A DNA stretch of 64,000 nucleotides, taken from NCBI RefSeq assembly GCF_001411555.2, contig NC_049911.1, forward strand, positions 29,237,044-29,301,043, read 5' to 3'. The DNA comes from Juglans regia (Eukaryota > Streptophyta > Magnoliopsida > Fagales > Juglandaceae). The notes below the pieces were generated by a model. The model was given only the letters and a program-made list of their open reading frames with translations, did not search any database and was not told where the DNA came from. The position numbers were made by a program, and so were the translations under genes. This document shows positions 22,629 to 40,996 of this stretch, one piece after another. Numbering within the stretch: the stretch's first letter is position 1; every line of letters starts with the position of its first letter.

Positions 22629-23042
22629 ATTGTGTGTTTGATCTAAAGTAATATCTCCTGAATATTCATTCCAATACGATTCTGGGCCTCTGTCCATGCC
22701 CGTGGTACAACTATTACTGGGCCATATCCCGGGCTCGTTTCGGCCCATAAACATTAGAAGTAAGAGGGCAAACCCAAGCATATATGCTGGGCAAGATCAA
22801 AACCCATCGGCGTGTGTTGCCAAAGCATTGAACTATGAGACTTGGGCCAGAGGACATCCACAAGTTTCTGCTAACAGTATCACTTGTTAATGCATTACGT
22901 TTTAAGTGGCTGTATATTTAAATTGTAAATATGTAAAATCATTTAAAATATATCACATCAACAGATATGATGGAAGATAAGAAAGGAATTGCATTCCCTT
23001 TCTCTTTTTGTTTTCAATTATTTTTTCCTTCAATTTGGATTA

Positions 23043-23075
<33 letters not shown>

Positions 23076-24417
23076 TGGGTGTACGTAGTTGAGCCTATAT
23101 ATAGATCATGCTAAGAACCTAGCCAGGATGGTAAAAAAGAAGATCAAAGGTGGATGAATTAAATTTGGCATCTATGGGATATAGTACTCTTGATCTGCTG
23201 CATATATGTCTTTTCTAATAGTTTAGCAGAATGAAGGCAGACAGCAAGATCATGTGGTACAAGACAATTTATGAGTACTAGTACTGTAGCCTTAGACATT
23301 TACACACAAGCTGCATCCCTAATACTCCATTACGTACCTTGCTTTCTTGCAATATCACACATCCAATCAAGCATAGTGATGAAGGAAATGTGTATATCAT
23401 TTCAACACTCGATTTCGAACCTGCCTTGTTTTTAATACAATTTGTCTTTTCCTCCATTCTCCTTGAATGGAGTCTAGCTCATCATGAGTACTGTAATGCA
23501 TGAAAGGAAGGTTTTTTTTTTTTTTTTTTTTAGTAAGGTCAAGTCAATGCGTGCATGCTAGCAAATGGCAGAGTTTATCCTAAAATGAGAGTACAGAACA
23601 AAAAAGAAAAGGCCTTTATTAAAAGGAATATTCTTGATAAATTAGTTTAATATAAAGGAAAATGGAAAAAGAGAATAATTCTGTAAAGATGCTAGCTTTA
23701 CCATCGAGTGTCCATTATAATTTATGTAGATCAGTACATTATATATAGCTCGTTCAACATAAATGGTATCCTGAATCCTGATCATGAAAGCATGCGAGCG
23801 ACCATCGTGAAAGGGACAGGTACTTCATCAATTATCTTCAGATTAATGTCATGTAAAAACAATATATAGCTAGATTCACACTGGAAACCAGTATACTATA
23901 TATATATATATCAACTTCGTTTTTTGGATAATTGATGACAGTTTTTTGGATAAGAAGCAGTACTTAAATTTGAATTTCGCCTATATATAATATGGCTTCA
24001 TGAATGCATGCATGCCTGCCTTCTTAAAATGAAAAAGACAATGTATCTTTCGAGTCTTTTTAGATCCATCCGAATCTGAATAAAACAGCTGTGTAAGTAC
24101 GTCTTGCTCGGGGTTTAAAGCTGTAAAAAGGTGGTTTGTTTTTCTTTGGTTTTGTCGTTGTGTTTTTTTACCTAAAAACTTTCTCGGTGGACCTATCAAA
24201 CGACTACAAGTCCCTTAAAACAAGACTTCTATTGATCTACGTGAATGATCGATCTTCTTCAAGTTAAGCGTGTAAAGTTCATTATGCCAAGTCAAATGGC
24301 TGTATAATTGTCTGCTTTTTTATAGGCCAAAACAAAACTTACTAGGAAAAATCAAGCTGGCCGGTTGACATGATGGCTAAACTTACGATGTTTAAAACTT
24401 TAAATGCATGTACTAGC

Positions 24418-24605
24418 TTTAGTCCGATTGGATGAAGAAAGTATTTCATTTTATTTTATTATTATATTTTTTTAAATTTTAAATAAAATATAATAAATAA
24501 TTTAATTTTTTTAATATTAAAATAATAATAATATTAAAAATAATATTTTATTTAACTTTCATCTAAAACCATCTTATCTCATTTCACTATTCAAACAGAT
24601 CTTAT
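24418..24605. repeat. MITE-like repeat copy
   Basis: The AT-rich body has the family's typical middle (ATAAAATATAATAAATAATT) and a right end CTTATCTCATTTCACTATTC, the inverse of the GATAGTGAGATGA start seen at 18856. The left end is degenerate. Confidence 0.55.
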
Positions 24606-24902
24606 TATTATATCTAGAATATTCATTAATAATAAAAATCGAATAACATCGAACAACAAATGCTTGAATTTCTTCCATTTTTGCCTCCATATATAGTTCA
24701 GTACGCTTGGCTTAATGCATGGTTATCAGCTGTAAAAAAAAGAAAGGTTGGTGCAGAAAACTGGGAACTTTCATGGTCTCGATTAGTCTTAATTTGCAAC
24801 ATTGCCAAATGATTATAATGACAGCATGCAATTTGAAATAATTAGGTAGACCTAAGTGAATAATTAGAGTAGGTGAAAGATTCCGTTGTCATATTTAATT
24901 GC

Positions 24903-24951
24903 ATATATATATATATATATATATATCGATAGGATGGATGGATGGATGGAT
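24903..24951. repeat. Compound microsatellite (AT)n and (GGAT)n
   Basis: An AT dinucleotide run (24903-24926) is followed after a few bases by about five GGAT tetranucleotide units. Confidence 0.85.
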
Positions 24952-25398
24952 CATGCAATGAGAAAATGACGTGGCACACATTATTATTCTTCATCGTGAC
25001 GTGGCAACTGACGATCTAAATGGGGTCTGAACTCGTACGTGCAGACGTTATCGCTAGCTCCTTAATAATTGATCAAATATTATATATGTGGTAGATTTTA
25101 ACTGTGGCCTACCATTTGCATGGAAGAAGAAGAACATAGCACATTCAGATGACCAATATCATATTGATCTTATATGTATATATATATATACACACACACA
25201 ACACTCTTAAGTTTTCATTTGGGATCTGGATAATGCTGCATTAAGTTTTCATGTCCTATGCAACCAACAAATTATTTGTACTTGGACAATTTTCAGATTC
25301 CTTGAAATTAAAGTACCACGTACAATCTTATCTTTTAAGCTTCCCGCCAGACGTTATGTAAATGAATAATAGAATACAAATTAATTCATAAAAAATTA

Positions 25399-25560
25399 TG
25401 CCTCGTTCAGATAATAAGATTAGATTAGATAAGATAGTTTTAAATAAACTGAATAAAATATTATTAAGATATTTTTTTATTATGATTGTTTTGATATTTG
25501 AAAATTTTGAATTGTTTATTTTATATATTTTGTATGAAAATACGAAATCTTAATATTCTT
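25399..25560. repeat. Degenerate MITE-like repeat copy
   Basis: The start GCCTCGTTCAGATAATAAGA and the body (AAATAAACTGAATAAAATAT, then TTTGTATGAAAAT) match the family seen at 18856. The right end is lost or unrecognisable. Confidence 0.4.
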
Positions 25561-26358
25561 TAATTTTGAGTTTTTCATCTTATTGAATTTTGATTAATGT
25601 TATATAAATCAAGTATATAACTTCTTTTTTTCATTTGAATATTTTATTTTTATTTTTTGTCCTCATTAATTCATGCATCACTACTCGTGTTAATTATTTA
25701 TTTACCCAATACTGTGAATTTCTCATAAGAGAACATGATTTTGGACGTTTTTCTCCAATCTTAACTATTTCTTTCACGCAAGCTAACACGAAAATGGAAA
25801 CCCAAATTCGCATGGAACACTTTCTGTGTGGTGATCGAAGAAAGTCAGAAAGATATCGTGTCAAGCTTGAAAAGAACATCGGATTATTAGTTTATTCTTA
25901 CCAAAATCTCTTAATTTCTTCGTTGTCTACATGAGCTATTATATCTTACTCAAAATAGCCCATATGGATAACTGTTGGATACGACCTAGGGCATCCATTG
26001 TAGATCAGAAGGCTGGCCCACGAATTGAAGTACCGAGATGGTTGTCCCACTGAATATCAAAATGTGTAATCGGTCATGTACAACTGACATGACTTTTGGA
26101 CTACTAAAGTTAGGCAGGTCTCTACTACTCTCTATTCTCTCCCAACTATTTTGAATACTAGTTTTTGTGTCAATTTGATTCTCACAGTGGGTGCAGTTGA
26201 AGACAAGCTTGTACCACTGTCTAACATTATATATGTTTGAAAATCTTCATATAGCTCCAAAGATTTTCGAGCCCAAAAGAAATTTAATTGTCATAGAAAA
26301 CCAATAATATTATAGCTTTATTTCTTAAGAAATAAAAACCCAAATTGACGTGTGAATC

Positions 26359-26499
26359 CACTACAAGAAAAATAAGTATTTGTGACGGATTATTTATCGA
26401 CGATAACGACTATTTACGATAAATACGGACTTCTTTTGACAGAAAATAATCATTTTTATTAAAAATAATTAATTATAAATTAACAATTTTCTTGTAATG
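26359..26499. repeat. CACTA-like miniature element, 141 bp
   Basis: The ends CACTACAAGAAAA and TTTTCTTGTAATG are inverse with one mismatch, and the start matches the common CACTA-superfamily terminus. Flanking trinucleotides are ATC and ATT, a near-perfect 3-bp target duplication. It has no coding capacity. Confidence 0.65.
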
Positions 26500-27067
26500 A
26501 TTTGACTAGCTAGGAGGTTGAGAAGTATAGAGGTACTAGAGATTATATAATTTCTCAATAATTCTTCTACGAAATCTATATTATTTGATGGTTTTGGCCG
26601 GCAGTTTGAAACCCATGCAGCTGATTGATAGATCAATTTCTAAGTACCGTTTCATACTTAACTTTTTCTGGGATTGTTTATCTTAATTACCAATGTTGGT
26701 ATAAATTAAGAAACGGGCAAGAATATTATATGATCGAATTTATTATTCATATACTTGGAAAATTAAGAACAGTGGTGCCCATTATTGAACCCATGACACT
26801 TCAAAAAGGAGCTAGCATGCTTGAGTCCATGGTGCTCTCATATTATATATATGGTAAAGTTGAAAATGGCAAAAACCAATAACGATAATGATAATAATTA
26901 ATGGATATGAGCTGTAAAAATAATAAAAAGGCGAGGGAAGCAAAGCAAAGTAAGCAAGCAACGTCCCTTTTTCTAAAGCCTATAGAGATCCCTTGAGCCA
27001 CTGAAATGAGGTGGTCTATCTGCCTATTATGATTTTTATGATCATCATTTTCTGCTACGTTACAAAC

Positions 27068-27069
<2 letters not shown>

Positions 27070-27116
<47 letters not shown>
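27070..27116. repeat. (GA)n microsatellite
   Basis: An uninterrupted GA dinucleotide run of 47 bases. Confidence 0.95.
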
Positions 27117-27118
<2 letters not shown>

Positions 27119-28325
27119 CTAATCTGTGGAATAATTGGTGTCAGCTAAAAAGAGGTCGATTCTCCCTTGTATACTAACAGAGAAAGTGCTTGTGTTTGCG
27201 TCTTAAGCATCTTTTGTCTACCAAGTGACAGTTGTGTAGGTCCATCTTGCCAAATGGTTTGCACTTTGAGAGAAATTAGAGATGAGGGAATAGTAAAAGT
27301 ACTGTAAAACGATATATGCATTATGCATGCATCGATTGTAGCTAGGCCAGCTGCTTCCTAGAAAGAAAGACAAGATCATGAACGAATGATAAAGGAAAAG
27401 AACTTCAACATTCACCTAAAAAGATATAAAGTTGGGGAAGTTTTAGAGAAAAAGGTTGATAAAAAACCAAAAAAGACAGTCAATTACGCCATCCTGCACG
27501 GGTCCATTTTCATTTCCTCTCCTTCCTTGATCTGTTCTCCATCCAATTAGGCAATGTACAATCAGTCATTCATCATTATCAATATCGATCGCTGGCTCTG
27601 ATCTCCCTATCACAAAAAAACCTTTTTGGAGAGACGTACGTTACGCTAATCTGTTTAGTCAAAACCAGCACATCACATGCATATATATCATCGACCTGCG
27701 CGCTCCTGCCTCTGCCTGCTGTCACTCATTTTCGAATCGGTTTCTATTAATCTCTGTCAAAATAATTGAATTAAACATATGCATTACTTTTTGTTGTTAT
27801 GTCTGGATATAGGAAAGAAGTCGTCCAATTATGAGATATTGTGTATACTACATGTAAATAAAATATTACATCTCATTGCATTAATTAGAACTACTACTGC
27901 TACCTAGCAATCTAGCTCGTTATTCTTCCAAAATTTAATACAGCTAAAATAAAATAATTAATGCACTCGTGAATTTATCCGTGATTAATAATTAAAAAAT
28001 GAATAAAATAATGTATATATGTGATCTGTTCCTAGTATTGTTTGAGTAGTACTGCTCAAATTAATATATCATGTATCGATCGGTCATGATGGTGATACCT
28101 GATATAAAATTGTTTACATTAATTATTGATCACCACTTGTTTGAAAATCCGTAACATTAATTAGCAGTACTATAAATTAACTAGGACATTCTCAGGCACC
28201 AATCAGCAGCTAGCTTATTGAATTCAAACCGAATAAAAAAAAGTTGGATTTGGATTTTCAAAGTCTAATTAACAATATATTAATTAATTGCCTAGCTAGC
28301 TAAGAATCGGATACCTTATATTTCC

Positions 28326-28352
28326 TATATATATATATATATATATATATAT
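28326..28352. repeat. (AT)n microsatellite
   Basis: An AT dinucleotide run of about 27 bases, one of several in this AT-rich region. Confidence 0.85.
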
Positions 28353-28676
28353 TAGCTAAAAAGCATGACATTCTCTAGTAGAGCCTGCAATAATAACGTA
28401 GGGACCGATCGTGGGGACAGCTGCTGCAATATTAATCTTCATGATCTCTTTCATACTATCCATTTCTATAGAATAATAATAATAATTAATAGTTGGATTG
28501 TTTTGTAATAATTAGTGGAAAAAGAAGACAATTAACATACATCTGATCAAACAGTACTAATTAACTTCTTGATGACAAAATGCAAGTAATTGAAGTAATT
28601 AATCTATATTTCAACTAAGTTAGGCCAACTTGTATTATTAACCGATCATAGGTACTTTGATGATCTGTTGAAAACT

Positions 28677-28707
<31 letters not shown>

Positions 28708-30368
28708 TATAGCATAATGTTGCGTAGGCATTAATTTTTATTATTTTGGGTATGCATTTCAATGAAAAAGACAAGCTATACATTGACTCTAATTAACAAC
28801 TACATTAATTAAAACAAAGAAAATCAAATCATTGGCAACCATTAATTAACTAGTATGGATATAAAGTATTTAATTAAATCGGAGGATGTACATACGTCAT
28901 GTGCAGTACTTCTAGCATTAATATTATTGGATATGTATATATATGATTTGATCCCCTTGATCTCTTGGTGTTAAGCACTTGGGGTAAATAAAGTTGGAAT
29001 ATGCTAAGTACATGATGAATATCTGTCTCCTTATAATGCATGCAGCTAGAGTACTACTACTGAAGAAAGACTAGTACTACGTACTGATGCTGTATATATA
29101 TACATATATACGTAATTAATTCATATATATACCTTTTTAATTATCACACAGCTTTCACCTCATCATAGACATGACATGACATGACACTTTCCATAACTTT
29201 TTAAATATCTCTTACATTTGAAAAGAAAAATTAAAATTTGACTGATAATATATAATACACACACACGCGTACACCACGCACCTCAATAGGGTGGAAAGAA
29301 AATGCAGTGTGTAGCATTTTTCAACTTAAAAAACAAGGTGGTACGTACCTGATCTTCAGTTTGCATGGAAAATCAAGCTGGAATTAAATTTAGCAAATCT
29401 TGATAAGGTATGTATAGACTTGCAGGATCATTAATTTATATGGATATATAAAATATCAAACATCATGATCATATGCATTTCGATCATCGTGCTGAGGGCT
29501 GATCAGGCGTTTAATAAATAATTTACATGAAGGAAAGAATTAAGGAAATCATGAAGCTGATGAAAAAAAATAAAAGCATCTGTTTCAAATTTCAACCAAA
29601 ACTAATTAGATTAATATATATAGATGTTCAGTACCAGGCCAGCTAAGGTCCCTACCCCCACCCCTTTTTCCTCGATAAGATGATATTTCAGTAATTTTCA
29701 AACCTAGACGAGTATTAACATGTACGATCGAGTGTGCATGCAGCATGCGTAGACGGAGTTCAAGATTTTCTATGAGGCAATAAATTAGTGATCAATTGAG
29801 TCTGCATGCAGCAGATTGAATATTAATATTGCAGAAAAAAGTAGAGCACCAAATTAATGTCTTTTTGTTGGTGACTCAGAAAGACTGAATCGCGTCCAAA
29901 AAAAATCCTAATTAATTGGGAATTATTATGATCACTTCCTACGTGACTCGGTAATAATTAATACCTTTTTCCTTTAATATTTATTTATATTTGTGTTGGG
30001 ATATATCAATATATATTATATATATATAATTATATAATACCGGGTTGTGAAAAATGGAAATATCCCATGGCACCTCTCAGGACCTTTAGCATCGATCCTT
30101 GTCATGAAATGGATGGAAGGCCTAGCTACTGGCAATTGGTAATTATCGTTATGGGATTAACATATAATATATATACAGAGAAATTAATATATCTAAATCA
30201 CATTTTTTATAATACGTACCCCCAATATATGTGGGAGGCTTTTCACATGATTATGTTAAAAAATTATTGATATATATTTTTTTTAATTATAATAAGAATC
30301 ACTATAAATAGTGTGTTAACACATGGCTGATTTATATGTTGCAAAACTTCAGCATATATATAGTCTTG

Positions 30369-30592
30369 TTGGGATAGTGAAAATGTTTCATCTCTCGATC
30401 TCATCTCATCTCATATCATAATTATAATTTTTCTAAATTTCTAAACAAAATATAATAAACAATTCAACTTTTTCAAATATCAAAATAATAATAATATTAA
30501 AAAATAATATTATAATAATATTTTATTCGACTTTCAATTTTAATTTTAACTCATCTCGTCTCAACTCACTATCTAAACGGCATCTAATGTGG
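30369..30592. repeat. MITE-like repeat copy
   Basis: The left part has GGGATAGTGAAAATG and CATCTCATCTCATAT; the right end reads CTCATCTCGTCTCAACTCACTATCTAAACGG, written here in parts: CTCATCTCGTCTCAAC then TCACTATCTAAACGG. The ends are partly inverse and the body is AT-rich like the other copies. Confidence 0.6.
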
Positions 30593-33500
30593 ATCAACTA
30601 ATGGTTTCACGCATTCGCATGTTATGTGCGGGCATGACCTCCAACATATAAAAACTACAATACCTGGTAAAAAGAAACATCCATTTCCTTCTTTCTTTCT
30701 TTTTTTTTCTTTTATGAAAAATTGACTTCATTTATTCATCAGATAAAAGTTACATCCATGACTGGATACATACAAGAAAATTCCCAGATCACAAGCCAAC
30801 TATTACATTTGGAGCTCCACCAGTACACAAATTCATTTGATACTGGTATATAGTCTTAATTACTGTTGTAGCTCTCTTCAGATAAACCGTCTAAGAGACA
30901 GCACTCTGCCTAAAACAGAGACTCATACCTCACATTCTATAAGAGGAGATGACTTAACCTCTACTGACAAAACGTCCAAGAGATTATCTTTTTTCTTTTT
31001 AAAATAAACTAAAGGAAACAATAATGAAAGCATAAAGATATATATGAAAATGACGAATTACAGTTTAAATATACTCGGTTGACTTCGAAATCAGCCATAA
31101 AAGTTATATTTGAACGATCTGATTCAGTGATCCGTCATTATCTTCCTAGCGATCGGCCTAGGAAGTATCTTGTGCTGCTCGTGGCTTACAAGAGGTGCTG
31201 AAGAACTGTAGATCTGTCTTTTCAGTCTAAAGGGAATACAATAAATTAAGAAAATAAGAGAAATGAGGAAAGAAGAGGAGGGGGAAATGATGACTCCTTA
31301 ATTAGGGAGTCATCATTTTTAATTTCGGTGTAGTTTGATCACTTGACGGCCGAGTCAAGAAGATCCTCTAAAATCCCCTAAAGTCATTTTCTCATGTCGT
31401 AAGACATGACGTGATGCACATTAACACTTTCATAGGCATCCATGGACCTCTTTAGATCGAAAAACAAACCAATCAAGCTAGCTAGCTTCGATGTGAAACT
31501 TCGTTCTCTGTTGACGAGATCTTGTTGCTACCCAAGTTTCAAGAATGTTAGGCATTGTGAACGGTTTTTTAAAAAGGAAAGAAAATTTTTATGCACAAAA
31601 TCGAGTAATCAAGGCGCCATTGGATAGTTGCTGGTTGATATTACTTAAGGGACAAGCATATGCCCACATTTTCTTATGTGAAAACATTATTTTTTGTTTT
31701 TTTTTTCCTGACACATATAATACAACAAAGAAATGATATGAAATTTAGTTTGACTAATAAATGTATTTTCATGTCGAACATATTTTTCTCACCTTAGTTT
31801 GACTAAAGAACCTGTAAGAGGATATTGGTCCCGGTTTCACACTTTATTCTAACAGAGCTAACAACACGAGAAAAATGGTAATGTTTTCTTTGAGTAGTAA
31901 AACTGTTCACACGAGTTTTTTTCCCTTTGAGGCCTGCCGATCGAGTTCATGATGGCAGTGATGATAAAAAAAAACAAAAACAAAAACGTATATATCAATA
32001 AAGAAAACTTTGTCTGCATCTATTAATTGCGTTTGCATTAATTTTTCTCGTGGTCAGACGTACGTCGACTCAACTGCATTAAATTATTTTGTGCTGTTTT
32101 CACTATATATGTTGAACCCAACCCACATGTTTCTCTGTTACGATTTGGTCATCGAAAACCTATATATCTCAATCATGTTCCATACGAGAGAGGAAGCACC
32201 GATCTCAATAATTCTTGGCATGTATAGGTTCGTGATCGATGGTCCTCATGGATGTGTTTTATTGGACATGTTGGCCAACGAGTGGTTGATTGTGTGAGAA
32301 AAAAAAGGGGAGACTATAATTATAGACCCCATAACAGATACATTTTGGACGTACGTGCCGAGAAAAGGAAGGCAAATAATAATAATAAAAAAATATCAGA
32401 CGCACCATTTTCTCACTCATCTTCTTTCTAGTTCCTCCTAGTTTTGAAAAGGAGCTCATGATGATCTTCTTCGTTATTCCTCCCAACCAAACATGAAACT
32501 TGGCTTTCACGTTATCAAGTTGAGGTAGGTAATAAGGCTGGTGAAGTTTGACAACAAAAACAGAAAGAAAGAAAGGATTATGAGTATTTTTCTTTGTTTG
32601 ATTGAATGAAAAAACAAGAACAATCGAGGAAGGGAATTATGAAGTAACGGGAAGAGAATATTACACAAATCAATATAAGAAAACTAGATTATATTATATA
32701 TTATACAAAGCAAAAGGTAAAAAATGCTTTTAAACAAGAAAGAGGCAAAAGGCTTTACCAAAGTCTAGTCAAGATCGAGTGTAGAGACAGACAAGGAGAT
32801 GTTAGTTGGGCATGCATTCAATTAATTGTACATCGAATTTAAAGGATGTCCGCATTGATCGAACAATCATTGTCGTTCCTGCTGCAAATAGGCCCCAGAG
32901 GTACACAAACGCTTTGTTTGCATACAAATGCATGCATTCCTAGCTCCTGCACTGTAAAATAATGCATCTTGGTTCGATCTTTGACGATCTTACGTTAGAG
33001 AGGCCAAAAAATAAAATAAAAACCCCGAAAGTAATTTCCCAATCGAATAATCCAAATTCGTTCTTCTTTCATTTTAACTGTTGAGTTCTACTGATCATGT
33101 GGGTAAGTCGTCTCAACTAACCCTAGCTAATTGGGTGGTCAGTCAATGAAAACGGGAAAACATGCAATCTGTAATTAATTATATTAAAATTTTCTTTTGA
33201 AAAGAAAATACTCTACTTTTGAGGATAGATCACATGATCGAAGACCAACTACTACTACTACTACGCTTCATTTAAAATTAAAGACCACCAAAAACTACAT
33301 TCTGATCATGGATAAACTAGCACAAAACAAAAACTATTAAACTAATTACAATAATTACAAATTTATGGGAGGGTCCTTAATTCTCACTATGAAAATCTAG
33401 AAGGTACGGTGGAATGAGATTGAGGAGTATGCATCCAGTCAAATTCGTGTAGTAGTACTACTACAATTAATTAACAGCACCTCTTTATTTATTTTTTAAT

Positions 33501-34690
33501 TTAAATTTATAATAAGATAGGTAAAAAGGGTCACTAACTTATATTTTAAGGAATAAAAAGCCCAGAGGTTGAACATTAATCCGCTTCAGTTGGTGACAAT
33601 TATCTGCATTACGCACGTAGCCTTATAAACAAACCTGCATGGTTATAAAATTTGACTTAAGAGAACCCCACTTTTGCCTTTGGTTCATTATCATTGCTCT
33701 GCCACTCTCTCTATACAACCAAAAACCCCTTAATTCGTAATCTACCTTAGATACTGTGAAATTTCTTGGAGTTCAAAATTGATGGGCTCTACTCTGTAGC
33801 CTCTCTTCCATTATTCAGCGATCATGACCTTATAATTTTTTATATACATGTATGTGTATATATATATATATATTTATTATATGAGTTTATTTATGAAGCA
33901 TCTGCTTCTGTTGATGTGGTATAGGCTGTTTTTTTTACAAGGAAGAAAGAGAGATCTCGGAGAGAGAGAGAGAGAGAGAGAGAGAATCTTTCATTGGTTG
34001 CATAAGCTTAACATCGTCCCAGAGTCTGCACCCACGTGAACGCTTCCTCGCTCGTGTCCCCACACAGATCCTCCGTATCCAAAGGTGGGCCCCTCCTCAA
34101 CCCCTTCTGAGTTCTTCTGCCCCCAACGATCCCTTTCCCAGAAAGGAGTCCCTCGGCAAAAGGCCACACATACACACACCAGCTCTTTACAAATTTAAAT
34201 GGAAAAAATAAAAGAGAAAATACCTCCCTCATCCCCTACACGTGTCTCCCTTATGTCGCACGTGATATCCACGTGTCTCTCCCTCTCCTAACCAACTCGT
34301 CTCCTTTCCCTCTCCCCTCTGTCCTATAAATTGAGAACCTGTATCTTATATCCTAGACACGAAACGCAGAGATATAGAAAGAGAGAGAAGGAGATAAAGG
34401 AGATCACACACAGAGAGTCGGTCAGACTCAGATTCAGACCCAGACTCAGACTCAGACTCGCTCTGTTCTGTAAAAGAAATAGAAAAAAAAGGAGAATACT
34501 TTTTAGAGAGAGAAAGAAGGAAAGAACAAAGAGTCCTACAGATGCAGTTCGTCCTCGTTGTCTCGGCTTTTTAATCTGCTTATCCTTTTGTGCTGAACGA
34601 ATAACGTGGTAAAAAGCAAAGAGGGTAAGAGAGCCAGCGAATCTTGTGCAACGTAGAAGATCTTTAAAAGTGCAATCCCGCTTACGTTAG

Positions 34691-34714
34691 CCCCCCCCCC
34701 CCCCCCCCCCCCCC
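34691..34714. repeat. Homopolymer of 24 C
   Basis: Twenty-four uninterrupted C residues lie about 250 bases upstream of the CKX start codon. The length may be imprecise, because sequencing often errs on such runs. Confidence 0.9.
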
Positions 34715-34844
34715 ATAACTCTGCCACAAGATTTTTGTTCCCTCCTTCCCAGGCCATTCCTACAGAGTACTTCTACTCCCAGCGCCTCCTTCTTCCCTCC
34801 GCCGGTGTGCGCACTTTCCTTATCCTACACCACCTTCGTTCCCC

Positions 34845-34852
34845 TATAAATA
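34845..34852 (+). promoter_or_regulatory. Probable TATA box of CKX gene
   Basis: TATAAATA in a C-rich context lies 116 bases upstream of the CKX ATG, predicting a 5' UTR of about 85 bases. A second, weaker TATAAATT-like site occurs near 34325. Confidence 0.6.
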
Positions 34853-34960
34853 CCTTCATTTTGTTCGAAACATAATCGCACAACATTTTTATTCTAAAGC
34901 AACAAAACGCACAAGCTATATATATATATATAGTAGGTAAGCAGCATATATATATATAAA

Positions 34961-40095
<5,135 letters not shown>

Positions 40096-40896
40096 CGACA
40101 TTATTTTATAGTTTATATTTTATTATTAAATGATTGAACAACAAGTACACACCACTACAACAACATGATAGTAGCACTAGTTTTTTTTTTTTTTTGAATT
40201 TTTTGTACATACAATATAAATGACCCAAAAGGGCAACAAGTTTGGAGAAGAAAATTTTGTGAATTATTAGTGATTTGGAGAGGTGTGGTTCCTTTTTTTT
40301 TAACGGTGTGCCATAGATGTGGTGTTGTTGAGGGGTTGTTGTCTGAGTGCAAATGATATCTCGCACGGTGGAATCAAAGAGTCGAGAGGCTTGGGCCCGA
40401 GATCGTGTGGAGGCTCCATGTAATGTTGTTGTCCGTCTGGTTTGCCTTGGGATATTGTCTGCAGCTTCTTTACACACAGCTGGTTCCAGTTCTCCATCAA
40501 TGTGGATTGGCGACGTCACTGTTTTACTTTCTTTTAAACACACCTTCAATCCTCATATATCGTCAATGTATTTTATATTAGAACAAACTTGAATTAAATT
40601 TCTGCAGTTTAGGAAAAAAAATAATCTGTTCTTCCTATTTATACTCTAGTCTTGTAGTTTTGCTAAGTTTCGCATGGTTATTATTACGGCACTCTGAATA
40701 AGAGCATCAGTAGCATATATTTCCATAACAGTTGTAAATGACATAAATTAATAGTAGTGTGACATCGACTAATCTCAGAGCAAAGCGTCCAAAACTTGGT
40801 GGCAAAATGGCGCTCTAAAGACTTCCTCGTGTATGTCTGAAAAGCTTTTAGCCTTTCTGACCGTGTTGGTCACATAGCTCTCTTTCCAGTTTCCAT
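40096..40896. other. CKX 3' flank up to assembly gap; no gene seen
   Basis: This contains the CKX 3' UTR. Overlapping open frames on the minus strand at 40106-40549 show no family resemblance and are low complexity, so they are not called. A segment near 40700 (AGAGCATCAGTAGCATAT) resembles ends of common plant miniature repeats and may have contributed to the assembly break. Confidence 0.5.
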
Positions 40897-40996
40897 NNNN
40901 NNNNNNNNNNNNNNNNNNNNNNNNNNNNNNNNNNNNNNNNNNNNNNNNNNNNNNNNNNNNNNNNNNNNNNNNNNNNNNNNNNNNNNNNNNNNNNNN
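40897..40996. other. Assembly gap, 100 N
   Basis: A run of exactly 100 N, which is a conventional placeholder for a gap of unknown size. Confidence 0.98.

Larger units (their letters stand above)
22629..34844. other. 12-kb AT-rich intergenic region; no gene found
   Basis: I read this on both strands for coding similarity and found none; open frames here are short and match no family I know. It contains simple repeats (24903-24951, 27070-27116, 28326-28352), MITE-like copies (24418-24605, about 25399-25560, 30369-30592) and a CACTA-like miniature element (26359-26499). The last 900 bases before CKX become pyrimidine-rich, with CACGTG-type G boxes near 34234-34280 and a C24 run. It probably holds regulatory DNA of the flanking genes. 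Confidence 0.6.

Noticed and set aside
25222..25241. A stretch resembling miR172 (ending ATGCTGCAT)
   Set aside because: It differs from the miRNA at about three of 20 bases, and I found no complementary star arm within a plausible hairpin distance.
40106..40549. 147-codon minus-strand open frame beyond the CKX stop
   Set aside because: Low-complexity lysine- and cysteine-rich ends, no family resemblance, and it overlaps the presumed CKX 3' UTR.
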